A stretch of 64,000 nt of DNA, taken from Extensimonas vulgaris (GTDB lineage: Bacteria > Pseudomonadota > Gammaproteobacteria > Burkholderiales > Burkholderiaceae_C). Where the stretch lies: positions 124,001 to 188,000 of the forward strand of contig NZ_QPJU01000003.1 in NCBI RefSeq assembly GCF_003337425.1. The letters run 5' to 3'. The notes under the pieces are model-generated. The model was not told the DNA's origin and did no database searches. It saw only the letters and a list, made by a program, of their open reading frames with translations. The position numbers were made by a program, and so were the translations under genes. Below are positions 9,512 through 17,677 of this stretch, piece after piece; the first letter of the stretch is position 1, and the number at the start of each line of letters is the position of its first letter.

Positions 9512-10531
9512 TCAGAAGTTGTGCGACAGACCGACGCCGAAGGTGTTCAGGTCAGCACCCGTGATGTAGGTGCCGTAGCGCGCGCCAGCCTTGTTGTCCA
9601 CCCGGGTGTAAATCGCGTACACCTTGGTGCGCTTGCTGAAGTTGTAGTTGTAGCCCAGGATGATCTGGTTGGCATCGCTGTCGGCCACGTGGTCGAGCTT
9701 GGTCGTGTGCGCAAAGCCCAGGGCCACGTCGGATGCTCCAAAGGCATAGCCGCCAGTGATGCGATAGACGTTGCGGGAACCAGCATTGATCAGGTAGTCG
9801 TTATCGTAATTTTTGACATGCTGGTAATAGCCGCCGATCTGGAACGGCCCCCAGGTGTAATGGGCACGCAAGCCGAACTGGTTCGCGTCGCCCACCTTGG
9901 TGTAGCCAGCGCCCAGTGCGATCGGGCCATTTTCCCAGTTGGCTGCCAGATCGTAGGCGTTCTTGGCGGTTTGGATGCTGCGGGATGGGACGGTCGGATC
10001 GGTAAATGCCGTGTTTTGGCGCTCGTTCAGCGAAACGGCACCTTCCACCGTCAGCCCGGCGAACAGCGGAGTGCGGTAAGCCACCTTGTTGACGTCGCGC
10101 ATCATGTAGCCATACAGCGCGTCCGAAGCGTTGCCGGTGTCGTAGTTCGGGGCGTCGAGCACACCGTAGTCAGCCACGGCGAAGTACGACTCGGCAATCC
10201 AGCGGCCCATGCGTACCATGCCGAAGTTGCCCGAGAGGTTCACTTCGCTCTGGCGGCCGAAGAAGCTCGAGCTCGATTGCGCGCCCGTGCTCGAATCAAA
10301 CCCGCTTTCGAGCTGGAAGCCGGCCTTCAGGCCGCCGCCCAGGTCTTCCACGCCCTTGAAGCCGAAGCGCGAGGCGTTGTTGTTCATCTTGGTGGTCGTG
10401 GTGTCGCCGATCTTTTCGCGCTCGATCGAGGTGTTGATACGGCCGTAGAGCGTCACGTTGCTCTGGGCCAGAACAGCGCTGCTGCCGGCCACGGCCAGCG
10501 CTGCGAGGGCGATGCGGGTCATGGTTTTCAT
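9512..10531 (-). CDS. Outer-membrane general porin, Omp32 type
   Basis: A 339-residue trimeric beta-barrel porin of the gram-negative porin_4 family, allowing diffusion of small (often anionic) solutes across the outer membrane. It has a Sec signal peptide ([20 protein letters not shown], cleavage after VLAQ), the typical mature start [10 protein letters not shown], alternating beta-strand pattern and a C-terminal Phe (GLSHNF) for BAM recognition. The start is supported by GGAGGAAG close upstream. Two tandem hairpin terminators follow, as expected for a highly expressed single gene. Which porin of the species it is cannot be told. Confidence 0.93.
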   Translation of the reverse strand: MKTMTRIALAALAVAGSSAVLAQSNVTLYGRINTSIEREKIGDTTTTKMNNNASRFGFKGVEDLGGGLKAGFQLESGFDSSTGAQSSSSFFGRQSEVNLSGNFGMVRMGRWIAESYFAVADYGVLDAPNYDTGNASDALYGYMMRDVNKVAYRTPLFAGLTVEGAVSLNERQNTAFTDPTVPSRSIQTAKNAYDLAANWENGPIALGAGYTKVGDANQFGLRAHYTWGPFQIGGYYQHVKNYDNDYLINAGSRNVYRITGGYAFGASDVALGFAHTTKLDHVADSDANQIILGYNYNFSKRTKVYAIYTRVDNKAGARYGTYITGADLNTFGVGLSHNF

Positions 10532-10852
10532 GGGACTTCCTCCGAACGAAGATTGGTTGTTGAAAAGAATGGCATGGGTTTTTGGCTTGTCCATTCCTGC
10601 TTTTACGCGGACGCGATGGTAGAGAAAAACGTGAAAATGAAGAAGATTTATTGAAGGTTTGATGACAGTTGGTGCATGTTTGATGTCCATTTACAACATT
10701 TGCGCGCGATTCATGGGCGTCCAAACAGGTTTGCACCAAATCTGTGCGTTGCCTGCCGCTGCAACTTCCTGCCATGGAAAAACCCCATGGCCACAGGCAC
10801 CGGGCCTGTCTCCATGGGGCGGCTGCACAGGGGCTGCAGAGCAGGGCGCGCG
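10532..10852. other. Intergenic, porin upstream region
   Basis: About 320 bases between the porin start and the 3' end of the MFS gene. The half next to the porin is AT-rich compared with the neighbourhood and should hold the porin promoter, though I cannot place the -35/-10 boxes with confidence. The distal half holds the MFS terminator (10778-10819). No gene is visible. Confidence 0.6.
10778..10819 (-). terminator. Terminator of MFS transporter gene
   Basis: On the minus strand a long stem pairs CCCCATGG with CCATGGGG and continues ACAGGC / GCCTGT, then runs into TTTTT. It lies 34 bases beyond the MFS stop codon. Confidence 0.8.
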
Positions 10853-12511
10853 TCAGTCGTTCGCGTAGATGTCCACGTCTTTGGTTTCAGGTACGAACAG
10901 CGTGCCCACCACGGCCGTGATCGCGGCGATGATGATCGGATACCACAGGCCGTTGTACATGTTGCCCGTCTGCGCCACGATCGCGAACGAGGTCGTGGGC
11001 AGCAGGCCGCCGAACCAGCCGTTGCCGATGTGGTAGGGCAGGCTCATCGAGGTGTAGCGGATGCGCGTGGGGAACAGCTCCACCAGCATCGCGGCGATCG
11101 GGCCATAGACCATGGTCACGAGGAGCACGAGGTAGGTCAGCAGGGCGATCATCATGCCCTTGTTCATCTTTGCGGGGTCGGCCTTGGTCGGATAGCCTTC
11201 GGCCTTGAGCGTCTCGACCACGGCCTTTTTGAACTCGGCTTCCTTGGCCTTGGCTTCGGCGGGCGGCAGGCCCTTGGCAGAGAAGCTCGGGATCACCACG
11301 TCGCCGATCTTGATCACTGCGGGCGTGCCTGCGGGCGCGGCCTCGTTTTCATAGCTCACCGAATTGGCGGCCAGCACCTGCTTGGCAATGTCGCACGAGC
11401 TCGTGAACTTCACCGTGCCCGTGGGGTTGAACTGGAACGAGCACTCCGCCGGGTCGGCCACGACCACCACCTTGCTCTTGGCCTGTGCGGCCGCGAGGTC
11501 GGGGTTGGCGGCTTCGGTCAGCGCCTTGAAGGTCGGGAAGTAGGTCAGGGCCGCAAGTGCACAACCCGCCATGATGATGGGCTTGCGGCCGATCTTGTCC
11601 GACAGCGCGCCAAACACCACGAAGAACGGCGTGCCGATCAGCAGCGCGGCAGCGATCATCAGGTTCGCCGTGACGGCATCGACCTTGAGCTGTTGCGTGA
11701 GGAAGAACAGCGAATAGAACTGCCCCGTGTACCAGACCACGGCCTGGCCTGCGGTGATGCCGACCAGCGCAAGGATCACGATCTTCAGGTTCTTCCACTG
11801 GCCGAAGGATTCGGACAGCGGCGCCTTCGAGGTCTTGCCCTCGGCCTTCATCTTCTGGAACGCGGGCGACTCGGACAGCGACAGGCGAATCCACACCGAA
11901 ATGCCCAGCAGCAGGATGGACACGCCGAACGGAATGCGCCAGCCCCAATCACCAAAGGCTTGCTCGCCCGTCACCGTGCGCGTGCCCAGGATCACCAGCA
12001 GCGACAGGAACAGCCCCAGCGTCGCGGTGGTCTGGATCCACGCGGTGTAGGCGCCGCGCTTGCCGTGCGGCGCGTGCTCGGCCACGTAGGTTGCGGCGCC
12101 GCCGTATTCACCACCGAGCGCCAGACCTTGCAGCAGGCGCAGGGCGATCAAAATCACCGGCGCAGCCACGCCGATGCTCGCGTAGTTGGGCAGGATACCG
12201 ACGATGAAGGTCGAGAGACCCATGATCAGGATGGTCACCAAAAAGGTGTATTTGCGCCCGATCATGTCGCCCAAACGGCCAAACACCAGCGCGCCGAAGG
12301 GCCGCACGATGAAGCCGGCCGCAAAGGCCAGCAACGCAAAGATGAAGGCCGAGCCTTCGTCGAGGCCGCTGAAGAACTGCTTGGCGATGATGGCCGCCAG
12401 CGAGCCGTACAGGTAAAAGTCGTACCACTCGAACACGGTGCCGAGCGACGAGGCGAAGATGACCTTCTTCTCCTCGGCCGTCATGGGACGGGGGGCGGGA
12501 TGGGTTGCCAT
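10853..12511 (-). CDS. MHS-family MFS transporter with large extra loop
   Basis: A 552-residue inner-membrane proton symporter of the metabolite:H+ symporter family (ProP/KgtP/ShiA relatives), probably importing a carboxylate, betaine or aromatic acid. Signature features are TVFEWYDFYLYG in TM1, FGRLGDMIGRKYTFL between TM2 and TM3, GLALGGEYGGAATYVAEH in TM4-5 and FGALSDKIGRKP after TM8. Family members are usually about 430-450 residues; here roughly 110 extra residues (about 340-455) sit between TM9 and TM10, with two Cys that could form a disulfide if the loop is periplasmic. The substrate is not deducible. A strong terminator follows. Confidence 0.9.
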   Translation of the reverse strand: MATHPAPRPMTAEEKKVIFASSLGTVFEWYDFYLYGSLAAIIAKQFFSGLDEGSAFIFALLAFAAGFIVRPFGALVFGRLGDMIGRKYTFLVTILIMGLSTFIVGILPNYASIGVAAPVILIALRLLQGLALGGEYGGAATYVAEHAPHGKRGAYTAWIQTTATLGLFLSLLVILGTRTVTGEQAFGDWGWRIPFGVSILLLGISVWIRLSLSESPAFQKMKAEGKTSKAPLSESFGQWKNLKIVILALVGITAGQAVVWYTGQFYSLFFLTQQLKVDAVTANLMIAAALLIGTPFFVVFGALSDKIGRKPIIMAGCALAALTYFPTFKALTEAANPDLAAAQAKSKVVVVADPAECSFQFNPTGTVKFTSSCDIAKQVLAANSVSYENEAAPAGTPAVIKIGDVVIPSFSAKGLPPAEAKAKEAEFKKAVVETLKAEGYPTKADPAKMNKGMMIALLTYLVLLVTMVYGPIAAMLVELFPTRIRYTSMSLPYHIGNGWFGGLLPTTSFAIVAQTGNMYNGLWYPIIIAAITAVVGTLFVPETKDVDIYAND

Positions 12512-12704
12512 GGATTTGTCTCCTCAAAAAAGCCATGCGATCCGCGCCGGGGCCAAACGCCCAACGCGAGCCATGGCATTTTTCGGGCTACCGCTGACCC
12601 GACTCTGACGCCAAACTGACGAGGCTCTGACAATCTCAGGTCAAACCCGCAGCGCTGATTTCATGATGTGAGAATTGGCCCGGGAGACCGTCTGCCTGCG
12701 GCCT

Positions 12705-13343
12705 TCACGCCGTCGGCAACTGGCGCACGGCGTCCCAGTCGGGGCCGTCGAACCAGGCGTCGCCCGTGAGGTAGGCGCGCAGCATGGGCAGGCTGTCCAG
12801 GCCCCAGAACAGCTTGTCATCGACGACGAAGGCCGGCACGCCGAACACGCCCTGCGCGATCGCGGCGTCGGTGTTGGCGCGCAGCAGCGCCTTGGGCGCT
12901 TCGCTCGTGCTGCTCTGGCCGGGGCGCGTCTGCTCGGCCAGCGCCTGCGCGAGCGCCTCAAGGCGCTGCGGGTCGAGCGCGTCCTGCCCATCCGCCCACA
13001 CATGGCGCAACACCGTGCCGGTGACGAAGCGGTTGACGCTGCCGTCGTCGCTGCAGGCCAGCGCCTGGCGCAGCAGCGGCAGCGGGCTGAACGGAAAGCG
13101 CGCCGGCATCTTGAGCGGAATCCCCAGCGCATGCCCGAGCCAGGCCACGTGGCGGAACGTCCAGTCGCGCTTGGGCGTGATGCCGCCCGGCCCCGGATTG
13201 CCGTGCTGCTTGAGCAGCGCGCCGAGCAGCACGGGCCGGTAGCGCACGCTGTAGCTCAGCCCTTCCAGTTCCAGCGGCAGGCGCTCGAACGCGAGCCAGG
13301 CGTAGGGTGAGAGAAAGTCGAGGTAAAAGGTGATGTGCTTCAT
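12705..13343 (-). CDS. 2-hydroxychromene-2-carboxylate isomerase family protein
   Basis: A 212-residue DsbA-like (kappa-GST related) enzyme. Characterised members isomerise 2-hydroxychromene-2-carboxylate with glutathione during naphthalene breakdown; most chromosomal copies have other, unknown substrates. FYLDFLSPYAW near the N-terminus carries the nucleophilic Ser12, and GVFGVPAFVVDDKLFWG holds the cis-Pro loop and substrate contacts. Its ATG overlaps the stop of the DUF1289 gene by ATGA, so it is translationally coupled as the last gene of a leftward run. No naphthalene genes are nearby. Confidence 0.88.
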   Translation of the reverse strand: MKHITFYLDFLSPYAWLAFERLPLELEGLSYSVRYRPVLLGALLKQHGNPGPGGITPKRDWTFRHVAWLGHALGIPLKMPARFPFSPLPLLRQALACSDDGSVNRFVTGTVLRHVWADGQDALDPQRLEALAQALAEQTRPGQSSTSEAPKALLRANTDAAIAQGVFGVPAFVVDDKLFWGLDSLPMLRAYLTGDAWFDGPDWDAVRQLPTA

Positions 13344-13660
13344 GGCTTGCCGGCCGAGGAGCCTTCGGCGGGGTGGGTTTGCGGTGCAGGGCTCTCGGCG
13401 CGCGCAGGAAAAACAAAACCTGCGCGCTGCGCGAGCCGCGCCCAGATGGCCAAGCGTGCGGCGCTATCGGCGCTGGCCCAGGCCCGGATCTCGGCCACGG
13501 TGCGAAAGCAGCCTTCGCAATGGCTCTGGTCGGGCGCCATGCGGCACACCGAGATGCAAGGCGAGGGGATGACCTCGTCGGAATCTGCATCAAAATAGCC
13601 CGCAGACGCCAACAGGCCTGCGCGGGCAGCTATGGGTTTGGTAGTTTCTTCGGCGTTCAT
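13340..13660 (-). CDS. DUF1289 family protein
   Basis: A 106-residue small protein with the DUF1289 core PSPCISVCRMAPDQSHCEGC: four Cys that likely bind a metal or Fe-S cluster, followed by EIRAWASADSAARLAIWARL. Function unknown. The start chosen is MNAEETTKP; the frame continues upstream only through shadow sequence. The stretch encoding residues about 8-25 (13588-13630) resembles the dispersed D repeat (AGCTGCCCGCGCA...GGCTATTTTGATGC), so the N-terminus may be repeat-derived. It overlaps the downstream isomerase gene by four bases. Confidence 0.8.
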   Translation of the reverse strand: MNAEETTKPIAARAGLLASAGYFDADSDEVIPSPCISVCRMAPDQSHCEGCFRTVAEIRAWASADSAARLAIWARLAQRAGFVFPARAESPAPQTHPAEGSSAGKP

Positions 13661-13664
13661 GGGT

Positions 13665-14201
13665 TCATTGTTTGGCTGAGCCAGCTGCCCCATCGGAAGC
13701 AGCATCGACCACCACGTCCACAACGGGGGCGCCCGTCCAGCGCTGCAGCTCACTCGGGTGCAGCGGGAACACTGCGTGCGGATGCCCTGCGGCGGCCCAG
13801 ACCTCGGCAAAGCGCAGCAGATCACGGTCGATCAGCGTCACGGGCGGCGTGGCATGCGCGATCGGCGCCACGCCGCCAATCGAAAAGCCCGTGCGCGCCT
13901 TGACGAAGTCGGCGTCGGCGCGGCCTATGGGGCCCACGAGCGCCGCCACCTTGCGCTCATCGACGCGCCGGTCGCCCGAGGTGATCACGAGTACCGCGGC
14001 ATCGTCGCTCTTGCGCCGGAAGATGATGCTCTTGGCCACCTGCCCGACGAGAATGCCCAGCGCATCCGCCGCCTGCTGCGCCGTGCGCGCCGCATCGTCG
14101 AGCATGCGCGGCAAATGCGCGTGCCCCAGCGCCTGCAGCTGCACGCTGACGCGCTGAACGCCCTCGGGGAGTTTCGGCGTATTCTGGTCTGGCTGCATCA
14201 T
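13665..14201 (-). CDS. YbaK/EbsC-type aminoacyl-tRNA deacylase
   Basis: A 178-residue YbaK-domain protein that probably hydrolyses mischarged aminoacyl-tRNA in trans. The conserved Lys motif is GQVAKSIIFRRK, followed by VLVITSGDRRVDERKVAALVG and TGFSIGGVAPIAH, all typical of the YbaK/ProX fold. Two adjacent ATGs (14201, 14198) are possible starts; the first is two bases after the HMG-CoA lyase stop, indicating coupling. Substrate specificity (Cys-tRNAPro, Ala-tRNAPro or other) cannot be read from sequence. Confidence 0.85.
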   Translation of the reverse strand: MMQPDQNTPKLPEGVQRVSVQLQALGHAHLPRMLDDAARTAQQAADALGILVGQVAKSIIFRRKSDDAAVLVITSGDRRVDERKVAALVGPIGRADADFVKARTGFSIGGVAPIAHATPPVTLIDRDLLRFAEVWAAAGHPHAVFPLHPSELQRWTGAPVVDVVVDAASDGAAGSAKQ

Positions 14202-14203
14202 CC

Positions 14204-15130
14204 TCACCCCGCACGCTTGTTCAGAATCGCCGTGGCCGCGCGCGACTGCGTCTTGCGGCCCAGAAAGTCGCTGATATACACACCCGCGTCGATGAGCTTG
14301 TCGAGGTTGATGCCCGTTTCTATGCCCATGCCGTGCAGCATATAAACCACGTCCTCGGTGGCCACGTTGCCGGTCGCGCCCTTGGCGTAGGGGCAGCCGC
14401 CCAGGCCCGCCACCGAAGTGTCGAACTGCCACACGCCGAGCTCGAGCGCCGCCAGCGTGTTCGCGAGCGCCTGGCCATAGGTGTCATGAAAGTGGCCCGA
14501 CACGTCGTCGAGCGCGTAGTGCTGCAGCGCCGCCTCGATTGCGCGCTGCACCTTGAGCGGCGTGCCCACACCGATGGTGTCGGCCACGCCCACATGCTGC
14601 ACGCCGATCTGCTTCATCAGCTGGGCCACGTAGGCCACGCGCTCGGGCGCCACCTCGCCCTCGTAGGGGCAGCCCACGGCGCAGGAAATCGCCCCGCGCA
14701 CGTAGATGCCGGCAGCGCGCGCTGCTTCCACGACCGGAGCAAAGCGCTCGATGCTCTCGGCGATGCTGCAGTTGATGTTCTTCTGGCTGAAGGCTTCGCT
14801 CGCCGCGCCAAAGACCACGACTTCATCGGGCCGGCTCGCGCGCGCCGCCTCGAAGCCCTTGAGGTTGGGCGTGAGCACCGAATAGCGCACGCCGGGCTTG
14901 CGCTGTATGCCCGCCATGACCTCGGCGTTGTCGGCCATCTGCGGCACCCACTTGGGGCTCACGAAGCTGGTCACCTCGATCTCGCGCAGGCCCGCGTCTT
15001 GCAGGCGGTGCACGAGGGCGATCTTGACCGCGGCGGGCACGGGCGATTTTTCATTTTGCAGGCCGTCGCGCGGCCCGACATCGACGAGCTTCACGCGGGA
15101 GGGGTAGGAGGCGGTGGGCATAGGAGACAT
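14204..15130 (-). CDS. mvaB: Hydroxymethylglutaryl-CoA lyase
   Basis: A 308-residue cytoplasmic HMG-CoA lyase, cleaving HMG-CoA to acetyl-CoA and acetoacetate in leucine breakdown. VDVGPRDGLQNE near residue 17 carries the metal-binding Asp and catalytic Arg; AGLGGCPYAKGATGNVATED carries the catalytic Cys loop. Length and TIM-barrel motifs match the family. ATG at 15130 or 15121 could be the start and neither has a clear Shine-Dalgarno. It heads a tightly spaced leftward run with YbaK, DUF1289 and HCCA-isomerase genes, although no acyl-CoA carboxylase or dehydrogenase partner is adjacent. Confidence 0.93.
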   Translation of the reverse strand: MSPMPTASYPSRVKLVDVGPRDGLQNEKSPVPAAVKIALVHRLQDAGLREIEVTSFVSPKWVPQMADNAEVMAGIQRKPGVRYSVLTPNLKGFEAARASRPDEVVVFGAASEAFSQKNINCSIAESIERFAPVVEAARAAGIYVRGAISCAVGCPYEGEVAPERVAYVAQLMKQIGVQHVGVADTIGVGTPLKVQRAIEAALQHYALDDVSGHFHDTYGQALANTLAALELGVWQFDTSVAGLGGCPYAKGATGNVATEDVVYMLHGMGIETGINLDKLIDAGVYISDFLGRKTQSRAATAILNKRAG

Positions 15131-15218
15131 TTACGGCTGTTCGGAGGGGTGAAAGATCGGCTGCGCGGTCGTTTGGGTCGTCATTTTCGCCGATTGCAAA
15201 ATACCGCCGGCCAGCGCG

Positions 15219-15247
15219 TCTGACCACACCGCCGTTTCTGCGACAAT
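15219..15247 (+). promoter_or_regulatory. Putative sigma-70 promoter of tRNA-Arg
   Basis: TCTGAC (-35-like) and GACAAT (-10-like) with a 17-base spacer; the -10 box ends ten bases before the mature tRNA 5' end. Position fits a tRNA promoter, but the boxes are degenerate. Confidence 0.4.
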
Positions 15248-15256
15248 TGCCCGTTC

Positions 15257-15332
15257 GCGGCTGTAGCTCAGTGGATAGAGTATTGGCCTCCGAAGCCAAG
15301 GGTCGTGGGTTCGATCCCCGCCAGCCGCACCA
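15257..15332 (+). tRNA. tRNA-Arg (anticodon CCG)
   Basis: A complete 76-base cloverleaf: acceptor GCGGCTG pairs with CAGCCGC, D arm GCTC...GAGT, anticodon stem TTGGC/GCCAA around loop CTCCGAA (anticodon CCG), T arm GTGGG/CCCGC with TTCGATC, and an encoded ACCA end. It decodes CGG arginine codons. Confidence 0.97.
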
Positions 15333-15436
15333 CATTGCGCCATACAAAAGGCGGTCGTCTGTCGTCGCAAACGTCCATCGCGGCGTTTCATCTGATGACC
15401 TTTGTCTTGCCCACTTCACCACACTGAAGGAAACCC

Positions 15437-16075
15437 ATGCGCAGCCAACACCTCGCCCCCATCGCCGCCGTCCTTTTTGCCCTGGCGCCGCTTGCCCAGG
15501 CGCAAACTGCCGCCCCCAGCACCCCCTTGTCGCCCAAGGCGCAATACGCCGCCGACAGCAAGGCAGCCAAGGCCCGCTACGACCAGGATTTGAAACTCTG
15601 CGCCAGCGAGCCCACCGCCGAAGGCCGCATGCAGTGCAAGCGCGACGCCAAAGCCGCTTACGACCAGGCGCTGGCCGAGGCCAAGGCGCGCACAGGCGTC
15701 AGTGCACCAGCCAAATCCAGCGCCGCCGCCCAGCCCGCCTGCGCGGACTGCGGCAAAGTCATCGCAGTGCGGCAGGTTCAAAAAGAAGGCGAAGGCAGTG
15801 CCGTCGGCCTCGTCGCCGGCGGGGTGGCCGGCGCCTTGCTGGGCAACCAGGTCGGCAGCGGCACGGGCCGCAAACTTGCTACCGTTGCAGGAGCTGCCGG
15901 CGGCGCTTACGCGGGCCGTGAGATCGAAAAAAAGGTCAAAACCCACACCGTCTGGGCCGTTACTGTGGAATTCCCCCACAGCGGCAGCGCCGTTTACGAA
16001 TTCGAAAGCGACCCAGGCTTTCGCGTAGGCGAAACCGTGCGCCGCACCGAGAACAACAGCATCGCCCGGCCTTGA
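15437..16075 (+). CDS. Glycine-zipper 2TM envelope protein
   Basis: A 212-residue predicted secreted or envelope protein of unknown role. A Sec signal peptide (MRSQHLAPIAAVLFALAPL, cleavage after AQAQ) is followed by a charged Ala-rich segment with two Cys, a CADCGKV motif near residue 100 and a glycine zipper (GLVAGGVAGALLGNQVGSG, then GAAGGAYAGREIEKK). Such glycine-zipper 2TM domains occur in SlyB/PcP-type outer-membrane proteins. There is no lipobox, so it is not a typical SlyB lipoprotein. The C-terminal 50 residues look like a small beta domain. A C element begins three bases after its stop codon. Confidence 0.8.
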   Translation: MRSQHLAPIAAVLFALAPLAQAQTAAPSTPLSPKAQYAADSKAAKARYDQDLKLCASEPTAEGRMQCKRDAKAAYDQALAEAKARTGVSAPAKSSAAAQPACADCGKVIAVRQVQKEGEGSAVGLVAGGVAGALLGNQVGSGTGRKLATVAGAAGGAYAGREIEKKVKTHTVWAVTVEFPHSGSAVYEFESDPGFRVGETVRRTENNSIARP

Positions 16076-16078
16076 GCC

Positions 16079-16240
16079 AGTGCAGTGTTCGACGCTATCT
16101 GCGACATAAAACCGCGTCTTTTCGGCCTGGGCCGCGTTGCAAATCCTCGCGATACCACCCGGTATCGCTGTGTTTTGCGCCTTGTCCAGACCAAAAATCC
16201 ATCGGTTTTATTGGTCGCATCAAGCATCGAACACTACACT
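16079..16240 (+). repeat. Family C palindromic element, copy C2
   Basis: A 162-base copy in the orientation opposite to C1, about 95% identical to C3 by hand alignment, with the same central GCGATACC/GGTATCGC hairpin. It fills the gap between the convergent glycine-zipper gene (stop at 16075) and UDP-sugar dehydrogenase gene, and the TAG stop of the latter (16239-16241) is formed at its edge. It is well placed to act as a bidirectional terminator. Confidence 0.92.
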
Positions 16241-17531
16241 ACAGCCGCTCATCCACACAGTCGCGCGGCCACACGGACTTCACGTCGAACACCACCCCGC
16301 CTGGCGCCAGCAGCTGCTTGATCTGCGCCGGCGCCATGCGGCAAAACGGCGCGTGCGCCACCGCCAGCACCAGCGCGTCCCACGGCCCCGCGGGCAGCGT
16401 GCGGGCCAGCGGCTCGCCATACTCTTGCAGCACCTGCGGCGCATCGGCCACCGGGTCGTGCACCTGCACCTGGGCGCCAAAATCGCGCAGCGTGCGCACG
16501 ATGTCCACCACCTTGGTGTTGCGAATGTCCGGGCAGTCCTCCTTGAAGGTCATGCCCAGCACCAGCACGCGCGCGCCACGCGGGGCAAAGCCGCGCCGCG
16601 ACAGCAGCCGCAGCACGCGCATCGCCACGTGCTCGCCCATGCCGTCGTTGATGCGCCGTCCGGCCAGGATCATCTCGGGGTGGTAGCCCAGCTGCTGCGC
16701 CTTGTATGTCAGGTAATACGGGTCCACGCCGATGCAGTGCCCGCCCACCAAGCCGGGGCGAAAGGGCAGAAAGTTCCACTTCGTGCCCGCCGCGTCCAGC
16801 ACCTCGCGCGAATCCAGCCCCAGGCGCTCGAACAAAATCGCCAGCTCGTTGACCAGTGCAATGTTCACGTCGCGCTGGATGTTCTCTATCACCTTCGCCG
16901 CCTCGGCCACGCGCAGCAAGCCCACCGGGTGCGTGCCTGCGCGGATGATCTGGCGGTACAAAGCGTCCACATACGCCGCGCACTCGGGCGTCGAGCCCGA
17001 AGTCACCTTGACCACGTCCGCAAGCCGCCGCTGCCGGTCGCCCGGGTTGACGCGCTCGGGGCTGTAACCTACGAAAAAGCCCTCGTTGAAGCGCAGGCCC
17101 GAGGCGCGCTCCAGCACCGGCACGCACACCTCTTCGGTGCAGCCCGGGTACACCGTGCTCTCGTAAATCACCAGGCCGCCCGCGCGCAAATGCCGCCCCA
17201 CGAGCGCGCTGGCCGCCTCCAGCGGCCCCAGGTCAGGCCGCCGCGCCGCGTCCACCGGCGTAGGCACGGCCACGATGAACACGTTGCACGCGGCCAAGTC
17301 CGCCTCGTCGGCGCTGAAGCGCAAGCGGCTCGCCGCCGCCAGCTCCTGCGCATCCACCTCGGCGCTCGCATCCAGCCCCTGCTGCAACTGCGCAATGCGC
17401 GCCGCGCTCACGTCAAAACCCACGGTAGCATGGTGCTGCCCAAACGCCACCGCCAGCGGCAGCCCCACGTAGCCGAGGCCGATGATGGCGATGTGAGGGG
17501 AGGTGGGGAGGGGCGAAGGGGTGAGAGGCAT
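16239..17531 (-). CDS. tviB: UDP-N-acetyl-hexosamine 6-dehydrogenase, TviB/WbpO type
   Basis: A 430-residue NAD-dependent nucleotide-sugar dehydrogenase, expected to oxidise UDP-GlcNAc or UDP-GalNAc to the uronic acid for surface polysaccharide. The Rossmann motif is IAIIGLGYVGLPLAVAFG; VPTPVD, the catalytic-Cys motif GGHCIGVDPYYLTYKA and the C-terminal GMTFKEDCPDIRNT follow the TviB/WecC pattern. It is divergent from the ABC transporter gene of the glycan locus. Its final codons DERL are followed by a TAG created at the edge of the C2 element. The exact substrate epimer is uncertain. Confidence 0.88.
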   Translation of the reverse strand: MPLTPSPLPTSPHIAIIGLGYVGLPLAVAFGQHHATVGFDVSAARIAQLQQGLDASAEVDAQELAAASRLRFSADEADLAACNVFIVAVPTPVDAARRPDLGPLEAASALVGRHLRAGGLVIYESTVYPGCTEEVCVPVLERASGLRFNEGFFVGYSPERVNPGDRQRRLADVVKVTSGSTPECAAYVDALYRQIIRAGTHPVGLLRVAEAAKVIENIQRDVNIALVNELAILFERLGLDSREVLDAAGTKWNFLPFRPGLVGGHCIGVDPYYLTYKAQQLGYHPEMILAGRRINDGMGEHVAMRVLRLLSRRGFAPRGARVLVLGMTFKEDCPDIRNTKVVDIVRTLRDFGAQVQVHDPVADAPQVLQEYGEPLARTLPAGPWDALVLAVAHAPFCRMAPAQIKQLLAPGGVVFDVKSVWPRDCVDERL

Positions 17532-17677
17532 AGAAGGTCAGGAAAATGGCAAAAATCATGGCTCGGATTCAAGGGTATGATTTTCCACTCCCTTTGCTGC
17601 CTCACCTGTCACATCCTCTTCCAACCCCCGGGCTAACGCGCTGCGCGTGCAGCACACCAGGTTGCCATCCAGTTTGC

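Noticed and set aside
7831-9564. Rightward open frame of 577 codons antisense to the uvrA 5' half
   Set aside because: Antisense shadow with low-complexity composition and no ribosome-binding site; UvrA motifs on the opposite strand are unambiguous.
10676-12619. Rightward open frame of 647 codons antisense to the MFS gene
   Set aside because: Composition typical of an antisense frame; the MHS transporter on the other strand has clear TM and signature motifs.
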